A stretch of 43,563 nt of DNA. Origin: UBA6019 sp035535055. Lineage in GTDB: Bacteria; Chloroflexota; Dormibacteria; Dormibacterales; Dormibacteraceae. The stretch lies in assembly GCA_035535055.1 (NCBI GenBank), contig DATLQT010000047.1, positions 1 to 43,563 of the forward strand. Reading direction: 5' to 3'. Of the stretch, positions 1 through 7,278 are shown piece after piece; position 1 is the first letter of the stretch; each line of letters opens with the position of its first letter. Both the position numbers and the translations under genes were made by a program. A model generated the notes under the pieces. The model worked only from the letters and a program-made list of their open reading frames with translations, was not told where the DNA came from and did not search any database.

Positions 1-6
1 GCATTT

Positions 7-45
7 AAACGCAACAACCGCAACTTTGGTTCGCTTATTGCGTTT
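7..45. repeat. Nested inverted repeat downstream of the recombinase gene
   Basis: The arms AAACGCAA (7-14) and TTGCGTTT (38-45) are perfect inverted copies. Inside them AACC (16-19) pairs with GGTT (28-31) around an 8-base loop. The segment is more A/T-rich than its surroundings and lies just past the stop codon of the minus-strand tyrosine recombinase. It could be a recombinase binding or crossover site, or a weak terminator without a clear U-run. The symmetry is seen directly; the role is inference. Confidence 0.45.
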
Positions 46-65
46 ACCAGGGTCCCCAGGGAGCC

Positions 66-1013
66 TCAATCGTGGTCTTTACGCAAAGCCGCGACCAGGG
101 CGGCGTGTGCGTCGGTCGGGCTGAGGTGGCTGTACACCTTCTGAATCATCTGGAGTGAGCTGTGGCCGAGGATCTGGGCGACCAGCAACGAGTCCATCCC
201 CCGTTGCAGGTAATAAGTCGCCGCCGAGTGCCGAAAGATGTGGGGGTGGACGCGCCTGCCGAGGCCCGCCTTCTCGCCCAGCCCGCGGACCATCTGCTGC
301 ACCCCTGACGGCGTGAGGCCGCCGTAGTCCCCATCAGCGTCCTTGCGCAGGGCCAGAAAGACTCGATCGGTTCCAGCGTCCTGCGGCCGGCCTCGATCGG
401 CATACCGGCGCAGCCGGCGGTAGAGCGCCGGCGTTAGCGGAACCAGCCGTTCGCGCACCCCCTTGCCGATGACCTTGATGAAGGCAGTCCGGTCGCGCTC
501 GACGAAATCGGAAGTCCGCAGCTGGACCAGTTCGCTGACCCGGATCCCGGTGTCCGCCAGCAGGCGGACGATCAGCTTGTCGCGCTCGTTCACGGCCGCG
601 TCTTCCAGTCGCTCGATCTCGGCCCGGCTCAGGATCTCGACCAGCTTTTGGGGGAGCTTGGGCAGCTTGGCCTCGGCCTGGACCGGTTCCCCCTCCCCCT
701 TGCTCCAGGCCAGGAAGCGCTTGACCGCCTTCAGGTAGGTCCAGACCGTCGCCCGGCTCAGGGCTCCCCGCCTGCCGCCCTGCTCCAAGAGCTGGATGCT
801 CAGCCGGTCGACGTCGCGGCTGCTGAGCGCGCCCACCTCCGCGATTCCGCTCTCGGCGCACCACGGCAGGAAGACCTCACGCAGCGGATAGCCGTAGGAG
901 AACTTGACCGTCTTGGCGCTGAGGCCGATCGCCTGACAGTGAGCGAGGTAGTCGTCGACCAGTCTTTCGATGGCCGGGGTCGGCTTGGACTTGACGACCT
1001 TGAGATTTGCCAC
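66..1013 (-). CDS. Tyrosine recombinase/integrase (XerC/XerD-like)
   Basis: This 315-residue site-specific DNA recombinase breaks and rejoins DNA through a 3'-phosphotyrosine. An N-terminal SAM-like core-binding domain (about 12-105) precedes the catalytic domain (about 125-305). The full active site is visible: R158 in TGIRVSEL, K184 in IGKG, H258 and R261 in HIFRH, H284 in LGHSS and nucleophile Y294 in KVYSH. The start is GTG with GGAGG a few bases upstream. The gene sits 170 bp from the 3' end of tRNA-Thr, a common integrase position, but its size and simple two-domain layout also fit a chromosomal XerC/D-type enzyme. No excisionase or phage genes adjoin it. The family is certain; whether it is Xer or an element integrase is open. 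Confidence 0.93.
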   Translation of the reverse strand: MANLKVVKSKPTPAIERLVDDYLAHCQAIGLSAKTVKFSYGYPLREVFLPWCAESGIAEVGALSSRDVDRLSIQLLEQGGRRGALSRATVWTYLKAVKRFLAWSKGEGEPVQAEAKLPKLPQKLVEILSRAEIERLEDAAVNERDKLIVRLLADTGIRVSELVQLRTSDFVERDRTAFIKVIGKGVRERLVPLTPALYRRLRRYADRGRPQDAGTDRVFLALRKDADGDYGGLTPSGVQQMVRGLGEKAGLGRRVHPHIFRHSAATYYLQRGMDSLLVAQILGHSSLQMIQKVYSHLSPTDAHAALVAALRKDHD

Positions 1014-1056
1014 TTTTCCCTCCCTGCCGAGTTCAGGCAGAGCGCTTTTCTACTTA

Positions 1057-1159
1057 CAGCGGTTTAGTACCGGTTCGAAAGTTTATGACCTCTTCCATAC
1101 CGCAAATTCGGTTTGTCCGAAAGGGGTCAAAATCTTCTTCCGCTTAGTCTAAACCGCTG
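1057..1159. repeat. 11-bp inverted repeat between integrase and tRNA-Thr
   Basis: CAGCGGTTTAG (1057-1067) and CTAAACCGCTG (1149-1159) are perfect inverted copies about 80 bp apart. The spacer is A/T-richer than the flanks and contains a small hairpin (TTCGG/CCGAA). The interval holds the upstream region of the minus-strand recombinase and ends about 24 bp from the tRNA-Thr 3' end. It may be an attachment or arm-binding site, or an operator for the recombinase. The repeat is seen; the function is inference. Confidence 0.5.
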
Positions 1160-1182
1160 CTATTGAACTCGCAAGCGGGAGG

Positions 1183-1258
1183 TGGAGCCTACGCCGAGAT
1201 TCGAACTCGGGACCTCTTCCTTACCAAGGAAGTGCTCTGCCGCCTGAGCTACGTAGGC
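1183..1258 (-). tRNA. tRNA-Thr (anticodon GGU)
   Basis: Read on the minus strand, a complete cloverleaf is visible. The acceptor stem is GCCTACG/CGTAGGC, the D arm contains GCTCAGGCGGCAGAGC, the anticodon stem CTTCC/GGAAG encloses loop TTGGTAA (anticodon GGT), and the T arm contains GTTCGAATC. The discriminator is T at 1186 and CCA is encoded at 1185-1183. A -10-like TAGAAT lies 19 bp upstream of the 5' end. It decodes ACC and ACU threonine codons. Confidence 0.96.
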
Positions 1259-1276
1259 GCGTCGCGGCGAACCCGG

Positions 1277-1282
1277 ATTCTA
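1277..1282 (-). promoter_or_regulatory. -10-like hexamer (TAGAAT) upstream of tRNA-Thr
   Basis: TAGAAT on the minus strand ends 18 bases before the 5' end of tRNA-Thr, a suitable distance for a tRNA promoter. The -35 region is not convincing. The hexamer overlaps the stop codon of the upstream small ORF, so the tRNA may also be reached by read-through. Confidence 0.35.
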
Positions 1283-1489
1283 CCCTTGGGTACGTTCGCG
1301 ACGCAGACGGAAGGTGGCCTTCGCGGCCTCCTCGTAGCGGAGGGACATCTCGATGTAGCGGTCCGCGTCGGTCGCCAGGTCGGCATCGTGGCGGCGGTGG
1401 CGATGGCGTAGCGCGATCACGGCGAAGCGCCCGCCCCGCATGTAGGGCACGAGGTTCTCGAGCGGAAAGGCCGGGTCACCGCGGGCCAT
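1280..1489 (-). CDS. Small hypothetical protein coupled to the peroxiredoxin gene
   Basis: This encodes 69 residues. The N-terminal half is mixed hydrophobic (FPLENLVPYM, GGRFAVIAL) and the second half is basic and helical, with RHRHRRH and an ending rich in Arg, Glu and Ala. There is no signal peptide or membrane segment, and I do not recognise a family. The ATG lies 14 bases inside the 3' end of the upstream peroxiredoxin gene, so translation is probably coupled. The coupling and the third-position G/C bias support a real gene, but its product and any link to redox chemistry are unknown. Confidence 0.5.
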   Translation of the reverse strand: MARGDPAFPLENLVPYMRGGRFAVIALRHRHRRHDADLATDADRYIEMSLRYEEAAKATFRLRRERTQG

Positions 1490-1934
1490 CGGTCAACTCC
1501 TCGACCCGGGCGAAAAGCTCGACGTCATCCGGCCGGTCGGTGAAGTCCTCGCCGATGTACCGGTAGCCGATGGCTCCATCACGGCGTATCCCGAAGATGG
1601 CGGGCTTGGCGATGTCGCCCTCGGCCTGGTTCAGCACCCCCCACTCCCGGATCACCTTCGATTCGGGATCGCTCAGCAGCGGGAATGGCAACAGCAGCTT
1701 GTCCACCATGGCGCGGTTCTTCTCGTCCGAGTCCACCGAGATCCCGGCCATCGAGACCCCCGCTGCCGCGAACCGGTCCCACATCCGCGCGTACGAGGCC
1801 AACTGCCCGTTGCAGTAGGGTCACCAGTCCCCGCGATAGAAGACCAGCACCGCCGGGCCGGCGGCCAGGTGGTCGAACAGGCGCCAGGCGCCGCCCTCCG
1901 ATGACGCAAGCTCGAAGTCAGTCGCCCGATCCAC
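1476..1934 (-). CDS. Peroxiredoxin (AhpC/TSA-type), probable selenoprotein with in-frame UGA
   Basis: A thiol/selenol peroxidase of the thioredoxin fold, which would reduce peroxides in the cytoplasm. The reading frame starts at GTG 1934 with AGGAGG 6 bases upstream, runs to FYRGDW, meets TGA at 1823-1821, and continues in the same frame with PYCNGQLASY to the TGA at 1478-1476, giving 152 residues. The TGA (residue 38) replaces the peroxidatic Cys of the family motif RGDWCPYC, giving U-x-x-C with C41 intact. Downstream family features follow: GISVDSDEKN, PFPLLSDPES and KPAIFGIRRDG. A stem-loop with a bulged U starts 12 bases after the UGA. UxxC peroxiredoxin-like selenoproteins are known in bacteria. 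The alternative is a nonsense mutation or sequencing error, less likely because the TGA sits exactly at the catalytic Cys. Confidence 0.8.
1794..1809 (-). promoter_or_regulatory. Candidate bacterial SECIS stem-loop
   Basis: In the RNA, CGGGC pairs with GCC-U-CG (5 bp with one bulged U) around loop AGUUG, which starts 17 bases after the UGA codon. Bacterial SECIS elements lie just downstream of the UGA within the coding region, carry a G/GU in a small apical loop, and in E. coli fdhF have a bulged U. A second possible hairpin (CGCG-CGG...CCG-GUU-CGCG, loop AUGUGGGA) lies further downstream. The structure was read by eye and not folded. Confidence 0.5.
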
Positions 1935-1990
1935 GCCGTTTCCTCCTTGCCTCCAGCAGCCGGGCCGAGAGCGCCTTGGCCTCCTGCTCC

Positions 1991-2702
1991 TCAGTCTGGC
2001 TCCTCGACCCCCCTCCCTGCTTGGCCGACGAGCCAATCACCGGCGGCGGAGGCGAAGCCGCGCTCTGGCGCCGATAAGTAGTCACCCGCCGTCGCAAGCG
2101 GCCAGCTCCGGCGGAGCCTCCAGGTAGTCGGGCGGGCGGCGCAGCGCAGCCAGCCGCGCACGGTCGCGGCGGCCTGGGCGCGCGTCTTGGTCAGCCGCCG
2201 CAGTGCGACGTCCAGCGGCCAGAGCAGCGCCACCAGGACCAGGAGGAACCAGAAGATGTCGCTGCTCGTGGGCACCGGCAGCGCGCAACCGCGAGGTTCG
2301 ACTGGCCGGCAACCGAGGTCCCGTTGAGCAGTGCCAGGTGGGTTAGGTTGGTCCCCACGGCACCGACCGGGAGGCTCCCTTGCCAATGCCCCGGCGAGGC
2401 GGCCGGCAACCGGATCGTCGAATTGGTCAGGTCGGGCGCCCGGACCCCCACCTCGAGGTTGGAAGTGGCGACGGTTGGGCCACTGACCGACACCACCAGG
2501 GTGTCGCCACTGACCCTGGCAGTCGCCTGCAATTGTCGTTGCAGATGTCGACCTGGCAGGGGATCCAGCTCCCGGCCTGGGCCGCGCCGTCTCAGCCCAG
2601 GCTCAGGTGCAGGGAGAGGCCCTGGTCGGCGGCCTGCGCGGGCAGGCTCACCAGGGCCGCTGCCAGCCCGATCGCCACGGCCGCGAGACGGAGCAACTTC
2701 AT
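1991..2702 (-). pseudogene. Decayed gene for an exported membrane-anchored protein
   Basis: Three pieces read in different frames on the minus strand. At 2702 an ATG opens a clean signal peptide (MKLLRLAAVAIGLAAALVS, then PAQAA), which ends after 36 codons at a TGA. In that frame DGAAQAGSWIP follows. From about 2600 to 2285 another frame gives a beta-rich segment (DTLVVSVSGPTVATSNLEVG...GHWQGSLPVG). From about 2290 a third frame gives a transmembrane segment (FWFLLVLVALLWPLDVALRRL) and a basic tail. The order of signal peptide, N-terminal domain, beta domain and C-terminal membrane anchor resembles the ends of large glutamine-amidotransferase/VWA-like membrane proteins with the middle deleted. 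Family assignment is tentative. It lies between the TRAP gene and the selenoperoxiredoxin. Confidence 0.5.
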
Positions 2703-2764
2703 GGGAAGGGAGATCGGAGCGGTCCCCAGGGCCCGAAGCTTGACTCCGGGCTCCCGGGTTGAGC

Positions 2765-2998
2765 CTATTCGGAATCCACCCGGCCCACGTCGGTGTGGAC
2801 CTCGGCCTTGCCCCGGATCTTGATCGCGGCGGTGAAGTGCGTGAACTGGGCGATCAGCACTTCGCCCGCGTCCAGCCGCTCGGAGTGGTGGGATCGGGTG
2901 TCGCGCCCGCGCGTGAGGCCCATGATGGTGACCCCGTCCTCGAGCGCCTTGACGACGATGTAGCGCCCGGTCGGCAGCTCGAACTCCTCAGCTTCCAT
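2765..2998 (-). CDS. mtrB: TRAP-like (trp RNA-binding attenuation protein, MtrB family)
   Basis: This 77-residue protein aligns end to end with Bacillus TRAP: VVKALEDGV, GLTRGRDT, HHSERLDAGEV, IAQFTHFTAAIKIRG. In Bacillus, TRAP forms an 11-subunit ring that binds tryptophan and wraps RNA with spaced GAG/UAG triplets, controlling trp genes. Tryptophan-pocket residues T29, T34, Q51 and T53 (B. subtilis T25, T30, Q47, T49) are kept, while Ser53 is Ala57 here. RNA-contact residues K37/K56/R58 correspond to R41/K60/R62, all basic. The ATG lies inside the 3' end of dnaE (11-nt overlap) after a GAAGGA box, so it is co-translated with dnaE. No trp gene or anti-TRAP is in the window. The family is clear; ligand and target are not. 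Confidence 0.88.
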   Translation of the reverse strand: MEAEEFELPTGRYIVVKALEDGVTIMGLTRGRDTRSHHSERLDAGEVLIAQFTHFTAAIKIRGKAEVHTDVGRVDSE

Positions 2999-5900
2999 TC
3001 CTTCGTCCCTGCCGCCCGTTGCCGTTGCCGTTGCCGTTCGGCGCCCGGTTCCGGATCGTCTCGATCCAGCTGACCTTGGAGCCGTAGAGCCGGTCCAGCT
3101 CGGCCGTCAGAGCCGCTCCGGCAGCGACATGATATCGGTCGACTGCGGCCAGCACCTCGTGGCCCGGGAGGCGGATGTGGAGCATCACCTCGTCCGGACC
3201 CGGATGCGTCCCCAGCACCGACTCCAGACTGCTCATCTCGACGCTGCTCCCCTGGGGCAGGGTCAGGTGAAGGACCTGCCGGCGGGCGACGGGAGCGCAG
3301 TCCGGGTCGTCCCAGGCCCACGCCTGGTCGATGACCAGGGAAGCCTTCTCGACCTCGGCCTCCAGTTCCTCTCCCTCGCCGCTGACCGGGCCGGCCGAGC
3401 GGTTGCCGGCGCGGAGGTCGACCTTGCCCGCCACTACCACCATGGCGTCGGGCACCAGCAGCCGGTGGTAGCGCTCGTACTGGCGCGGGAAGAGGATTAC
3501 GTCAATCGTCCCAGTCAGGTCCTCGAGCTCGGCGTAGGCCATCAGCTGGCCCTTCTTGGTGACAACCCGGCGGACCTCACGGACCAGCCCGCCGACCCTC
3601 ACCTCTTGGCCCTGGATTTCGGAGGTGATCTCCAGCGCCTGGGCATCGGTCAGCTTGGCCAGCTCTCCGGCGATCCGCTTGAGAGGATGGTCGCTGAGGT
3701 AGAGGCCGAGCAGCTCCTTCTCGAGCCGGAGCTTGTCCTCGGCCGGCATTGGCCCCTCGACGGTGATCCCGAAGTCGTCGTCGATGCCGGGCAGGCTCTC
3801 GCCGTCGAAGAGGCTCACCTGGCCCGACTCGGCGTCCCGGCGGTCGCGCTCGGCGGCGCCGTAGGCGCGGTCAAGGGCGGCCAGCAGCCAGGCCCGCTCG
3901 CCCAGCGAGTCGCAGACGCCGGACTGGACCAGCGCGTCGAGCACCCGCTTGTTGACCTCGGTGAAGCCGGTTACCCGCCGGCAGAGCTCGGCCAGCGATC
4001 CGAACTTCCCGTTAGCCTCCCGCTCCTGGACGATCGCCTCCACCGCCTTGACGCCCACGTTCTTGACCGCCGCCAGCCCGAAGCGGATCGCCTCGCCGGA
4101 GACCGAGAAGTCGACGCCCGAGATGTTCACGTCCGGCGCCAGTACCTCGATCCCGTGGGCGCGGCAGTCGACGATGGTGGCGGCGACCTTGTCGGCGCTG
4201 CCCTGCTCGTGAACCAACAGCGCCGTCAGGTACTCGAGCGGGTAGTTGGCCTTGAGGTAGGCGGTCTGGTAGCTGACCATCGCGTAGGCGGCGCTGTGGG
4301 CCTTGTTGAAGGCGTACTCGGCGAACTTGGTGATGCCCTCGAAGAGCGCCTCCGCGGTCCGCTCGTCGATGCCCCCGGCGGCCGCGCCGGCGAGGAACTT
4401 CTCGCGCTGCTTGGCCATCTTGGCCTTGTCCTTCTTGCCCATCGCCGAGCGGAGGATGTCCGCCTCCGAGAGCGAGAAGCCGCAGAGCTGGCGAGCGGTC
4501 TCCATGACCTGCTCTTGGTAGATCATCACGCCGTAGGTGTCCTTCAGGATCGGCTCCAGCTTGGGGTGCAGGTACTCGATCCGCTCGCGGCCCTGCTTGC
4601 GGGCGATGAAGGCGGGGATGTTCACCATCGGCCCCGGCCGGTAGAGCGCGACCGCGGCGGTAACGTCCCCGAAGTCCTGCGGCCGCATGTCGGCGAGCAT
4701 CCGGCGCATCCCGGCGCCGTCGAGCTGGAAGACGCCGTGCGTGTCGGTGGCGGCGATCAGCTCGTAGGCCGCCTTGTCCTCCAGGCCCAGCTTTAGGAGG
4801 TCGATCTCGATCCCTCGCCGCTCCTTGATGAGGCGGATGGCGGTGCTGATGATGTCGAGGTTCAAGAGCCCCAGGAAGTCCATCTTGAGGAGCCCTATCT
4901 CCCCCACCGCCTTCATGTCGTACTGGGTGATCACGCTCTCCCGGCCGGGACCGAGCTGGAGGGGCGCGTGGTTGACCAGCGCGTCGGGCGCGATCACCAC
5001 GCCGGCGGCGTGGGTGGAGACGTTGCGGGAGACGCCCTCCAGGTTCTTGGCGACGTCGATCAGCTTGTGGATCTGGCCGTCGGACTCGTAGGCGTCCCGG
5101 AACTCGGGGACCTCCTTTAAGGCGTCGTCGAGCGACTTCGAACGGCCCTGCCAGACCGGCACCAGCTTGCTAAGCCGGTCGGCCTCCCGCAGCGGCACGT
5201 CGAGCACCCGGCCGACGTCCCGGATGGCGGCCTTGGAGGCCATGGTGGTGAAGGTGATGATCTGGGCGACCCGGTCGGAGCCGTACTTCTCGGTCACGTA
5301 GCGGATCACCCGCTCGCGGCCCTCGACCGAGAAGTCGCAGTCGATGTCCGGCATGCTCACCCGGTCCTTGTTGAGGAAGCGCTCGAAGTAGAGCCCGTGC
5401 TGGATCGGGTCGAGGTTGGTGATGCCGAGCGCGAAGGAGACCAGGGAGCCGGCTGCGCTGCCCCGTCCCGGCCCGGTGGCGATGCCGTTCTGGCGAGCGA
5501 AGTTGTAGAAGTCCCAGACGATCAGGAAATAGGACGCGTAGCCGGTCTGCGAGATGACGGCCAGCTCCTCGTCGGCCCGTTCCCGATGGGCGCTGGTGGG
5601 GGTGCCGTAGCGCCAGGCGAGGCCCTCCTCTACCCGCTGGCGCAGGTAGGCGTCGGGCGTCATCCCCTCGGGGACGTCGAAGGGAGGCAGCAGCGTCTCG
5701 CCGAGGGCGATCCTGACCTCGCAGACCGAGGCGATATCGAGGGTGCTGGCGATGGCGTCGGGATGCTCGGGGAAGAGCGCCGCCATCTCGGCCGCGGTCT
5801 TGACGTAGAAATCCTGGGAGCCGAAGCGCCAGCGCTTGGGATCGTCGTAGAGGGCGCCGGTCTGCAGGCAGAGGAGCACGTCGTGCGCCTCGGCGTCGTC

Positions 5901-6548
5901 TTTGTCCACGTAATGGAGGTCGTTGGTGGCCGTCAGCCGGAGGCCGAACTCCTTCGCGAAGCCCTTCAGCGCCTCGTTGACCGGCTCCTGCTCCTCGATG
6001 CCGTGGCGCTGGACCTCGAGGAAGTAGTTGTCGGCTCCGAAGATGTCCCGGTAGGTGGCGACCGCCTCCCTGGCGCCGGCCGGGTCGGAGGCCGTGACCT
6101 TCGAGGCGACCTCGCCGGCCAGGCAGCCGCTGAGCGCGATCAGCCCCCTGGAGTGACGGGCGAGGACCTCCTTGTCGACCCGGGGCTTGTAGTAGAGCCC
6201 CTCCAGGTGCCCGATCGAGCAGAGCTTCATGAGGTTCAGGTAGCCCTCGCCGTCGCGGGCGATGACGGTCAGGTGGTGAGGATCACGGTCGGTCCTGCCC
6301 TCGCGCTGGAGGCGGCTGCGGGGGGCGACGTAGAGCTCGCAGCCGAGGATCGGCTTGATCCCCGCCTCGAGGCACTCCTTGTAGAACTGGATGGCGCCGT
6401 ACATGACCCCGTGGTCGGTCAGCGCCACCGCCGGCATCCCCAGTTCGGCCGCCTTGCGGACAAGGCGGTTGATCCGGGCCGCTCCGTCGAGAAGGGAGTA
6501 CTCGGTGTGGTTGTGGAGGTGGACGAAGTTGTTGGGGGCGTGCGGCAT
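2988..6548 (-). CDS. dnaE: DNA polymerase III alpha subunit
   Basis: The replicative polymerase catalytic subunit has 1186 residues, usual for DnaE. The N-terminal PHP domain starts FVHLHNHTEYSLLDG and contains ALTDHG. The palm follows with GRGSAAGSLVSF and the metal-binding PDIDCDF (D401, D403); the third acidic residue is D557 in KMDFLGL. Fingers and a helix-hairpin-helix region precede an OB-fold (about 985-1030: VRVGGLVREV...LEDLTGTIDVILFP). The C-terminus is a short, low-complexity Gly/Asn/Arg tail. The start is ATG in MPHAPNNFVHL. The gene is divergent from the membrane-protein gene at 6633, and the TRAP gene overlaps its end. Confidence 0.97.
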   Translation of the reverse strand: MPHAPNNFVHLHNHTEYSLLDGAARINRLVRKAAELGMPAVALTDHGVMYGAIQFYKECLEAGIKPILGCELYVAPRSRLQREGRTDRDPHHLTVIARDGEGYLNLMKLCSIGHLEGLYYKPRVDKEVLARHSRGLIALSGCLAGEVASKVTASDPAGAREAVATYRDIFGADNYFLEVQRHGIEEQEPVNEALKGFAKEFGLRLTATNDLHYVDKDDAEAHDVLLCLQTGALYDDPKRWRFGSQDFYVKTAAEMAALFPEHPDAIASTLDIASVCEVRIALGETLLPPFDVPEGMTPDAYLRQRVEEGLAWRYGTPTSAHRERADEELAVISQTGYASYFLIVWDFYNFARQNGIATGPGRGSAAGSLVSFALGITNLDPIQHGLYFERFLNKDRVSMPDIDCDFSVEGRERVIRYVTEKYGSDRVAQIITFTTMASKAAIRDVGRVLDVPLREADRLSKLVPVWQGRSKSLDDALKEVPEFRDAYESDGQIHKLIDVAKNLEGVSRNVSTHAAGVVIAPDALVNHAPLQLGPGRESVITQYDMKAVGEIGLLKMDFLGLLNLDIISTAIRLIKERRGIEIDLLKLGLEDKAAYELIAATDTHGVFQLDGAGMRRMLADMRPQDFGDVTAAVALYRPGPMVNIPAFIARKQGRERIEYLHPKLEPILKDTYGVMIYQEQVMETARQLCGFSLSEADILRSAMGKKDKAKMAKQREKFLAGAAAGGIDERTAEALFEGITKFAEYAFNKAHSAAYAMVSYQTAYLKANYPLEYLTALLVHEQGSADKVAATIVDCRAHGIEVLAPDVNISGVDFSVSGEAIRFGLAAVKNVGVKAVEAIVQEREANGKFGSLAELCRRVTGFTEVNKRVLDALVQSGVCDSLGERAWLLAALDRAYGAAERDRRDAESGQVSLFDGESLPGIDDDFGITVEGPMPAEDKLRLEKELLGLYLSDHPLKRIAGELAKLTDAQALEITSEIQGQEVRVGGLVREVRRVVTKKGQLMAYAELEDLTGTIDVILFPRQYERYHRLLVPDAMVVVAGKVDLRAGNRSAGPVSGEGEELEAEVEKASLVIDQAWAWDDPDCAPVARRQVLHLTLPQGSSVEMSSLESVLGTHPGPDEVMLHIRLPGHEVLAAVDRYHVAAGAALTAELDRLYGSKVSWIETIRNRAPNGNGNGNGRQGRRNGS

Positions 6549-6594
6549 TGTTTCGGCTTCGTGGGTGGCGGGCCCCGCGGTGGCAGTTTAGCCA

Positions 6595-6622
6595 TTGCCG
6601 ACGGCCCAGGGGGCCTGATAAT
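6595..6622 (+). promoter_or_regulatory. Probable sigma-70-type promoter of the membrane-protein gene
   Basis: TTGCCG (6595-6600), a 16-bp spacer and GATAAT (6617-6622, preceded by T to give TGATAAT). The predicted transcription start would fall a few bases before the ATG at 6633, leaving almost no leader and no room for a Shine-Dalgarno site. Confidence 0.5.
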
Positions 6623-6632
6623 TCGGACCGCG

Positions 6633-7232
6633 ATGAAGCTCCAGCGACTGGCCGGGATGGGCCCTCGCGCGGCGATCGTGAGCGGCGTCACGATGATCGT
6701 CCTCCTCCTCGACTGGATCTTCGGGAGCGCCGCTTTCGGCTCCGGAAGGCTCGGGTTCCTGGCCGCCGTCCTCTTCCTGCTCGCCGGGACGGCGTGGCTC
6801 GGCGCGATGGCGGTCGCCGGCCTCGACATCGACTGGATGGCTCACCCGGACACCCACAACGGTCGCCTGCTTGCGTCCCTCTGGCTGGCGATCGCCGGAT
6901 CGTTCCTGCCGCCACTCCTCGCCGTCTCGGTGCTGGTCGGGGCGCCCGCCTGGGTGACCCAGCTGATCCTCTGCCTGATAGGGCTGGTGGCGGGCGGATT
7001 CACCATCCTCCACAACCTGGAAGCTCACCGGGTGGGGATTCTCTCGGGGCTCCTGCCCTGGGTCGGGATCCTGTCCGGCGTCTTCTTCCTGGTGCTCTGG
7101 CTGGGAGTCCTGCTCTCCCTGCCGCCCCTCACCTTCTTCGGTCTTTTCGTCGGCGGGATCCTCTATGCGGCCTGGGCGATCTGGCTCGGGATCAAGCTGG
7201 GCCGGAAGGCCCCGGTGGCGGCTGTAACCTAG
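6633..7232 (+). CDS. Multi-pass membrane protein of unknown function
   Basis: This 199-residue protein has about six hydrophobic segments: residues around 14-30 (AAIVSGVTMIVLLLDWIFG), 38-60 (FLAAVLFLLAGTAWLGAM), 85-105 (LWLAIAGSFLPPLLAVSVL), 110-130 (TQLILCLIGLVAGGFTIL), 140-165 (GLLPWVGILSGVFFLVLW) and 170-192 (FFGLFVGGILYAAWAIWLG). The loops are short and the C-terminus is basic. I do not recognise the family. The ATG follows a promoter that allows only a very short leader. It is divergent from dnaE, and the aminotransferase gene starts about 45 bp downstream. Confidence 0.8.
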   Translation: MKLQRLAGMGPRAAIVSGVTMIVLLLDWIFGSAAFGSGRLGFLAAVLFLLAGTAWLGAMAVAGLDIDWMAHPDTHNGRLLASLWLAIAGSFLPPLLAVSVLVGAPAWVTQLILCLIGLVAGGFTILHNLEAHRVGILSGLLPWVGILSGVFFLVLWLGVLLSLPPLTFFGLFVGGILYAAWAIWLGIKLGRKAPVAAVT

Positions 7233-7278
7233 GTTCATCCTCAAGCCACTCCCGCCACAGTCAGCCGGCCCGGCCGAG

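Noticed and set aside
1821..2598. UGA read as Trp (alternative genetic code) to explain the in-frame TGA codons
   Set aside because: Many intact genes here end in TGA at the expected length and use TGG for Trp. In the peroxiredoxin the TGA replaces Cys, not Trp.
3129..4796. Plus-strand frame of 555 codons opposite dnaE
   Set aside because: It is a shadow of dnaE in a high-G+C region; the composition is antisense-like, with Val/Leu/Gly/Asp runs and no domain.
5397..6632. N-terminal extension of the membrane protein across dnaE
   Set aside because: Only the part from ATG 6633 is membrane-protein-like; the rest is antisense to dnaE.
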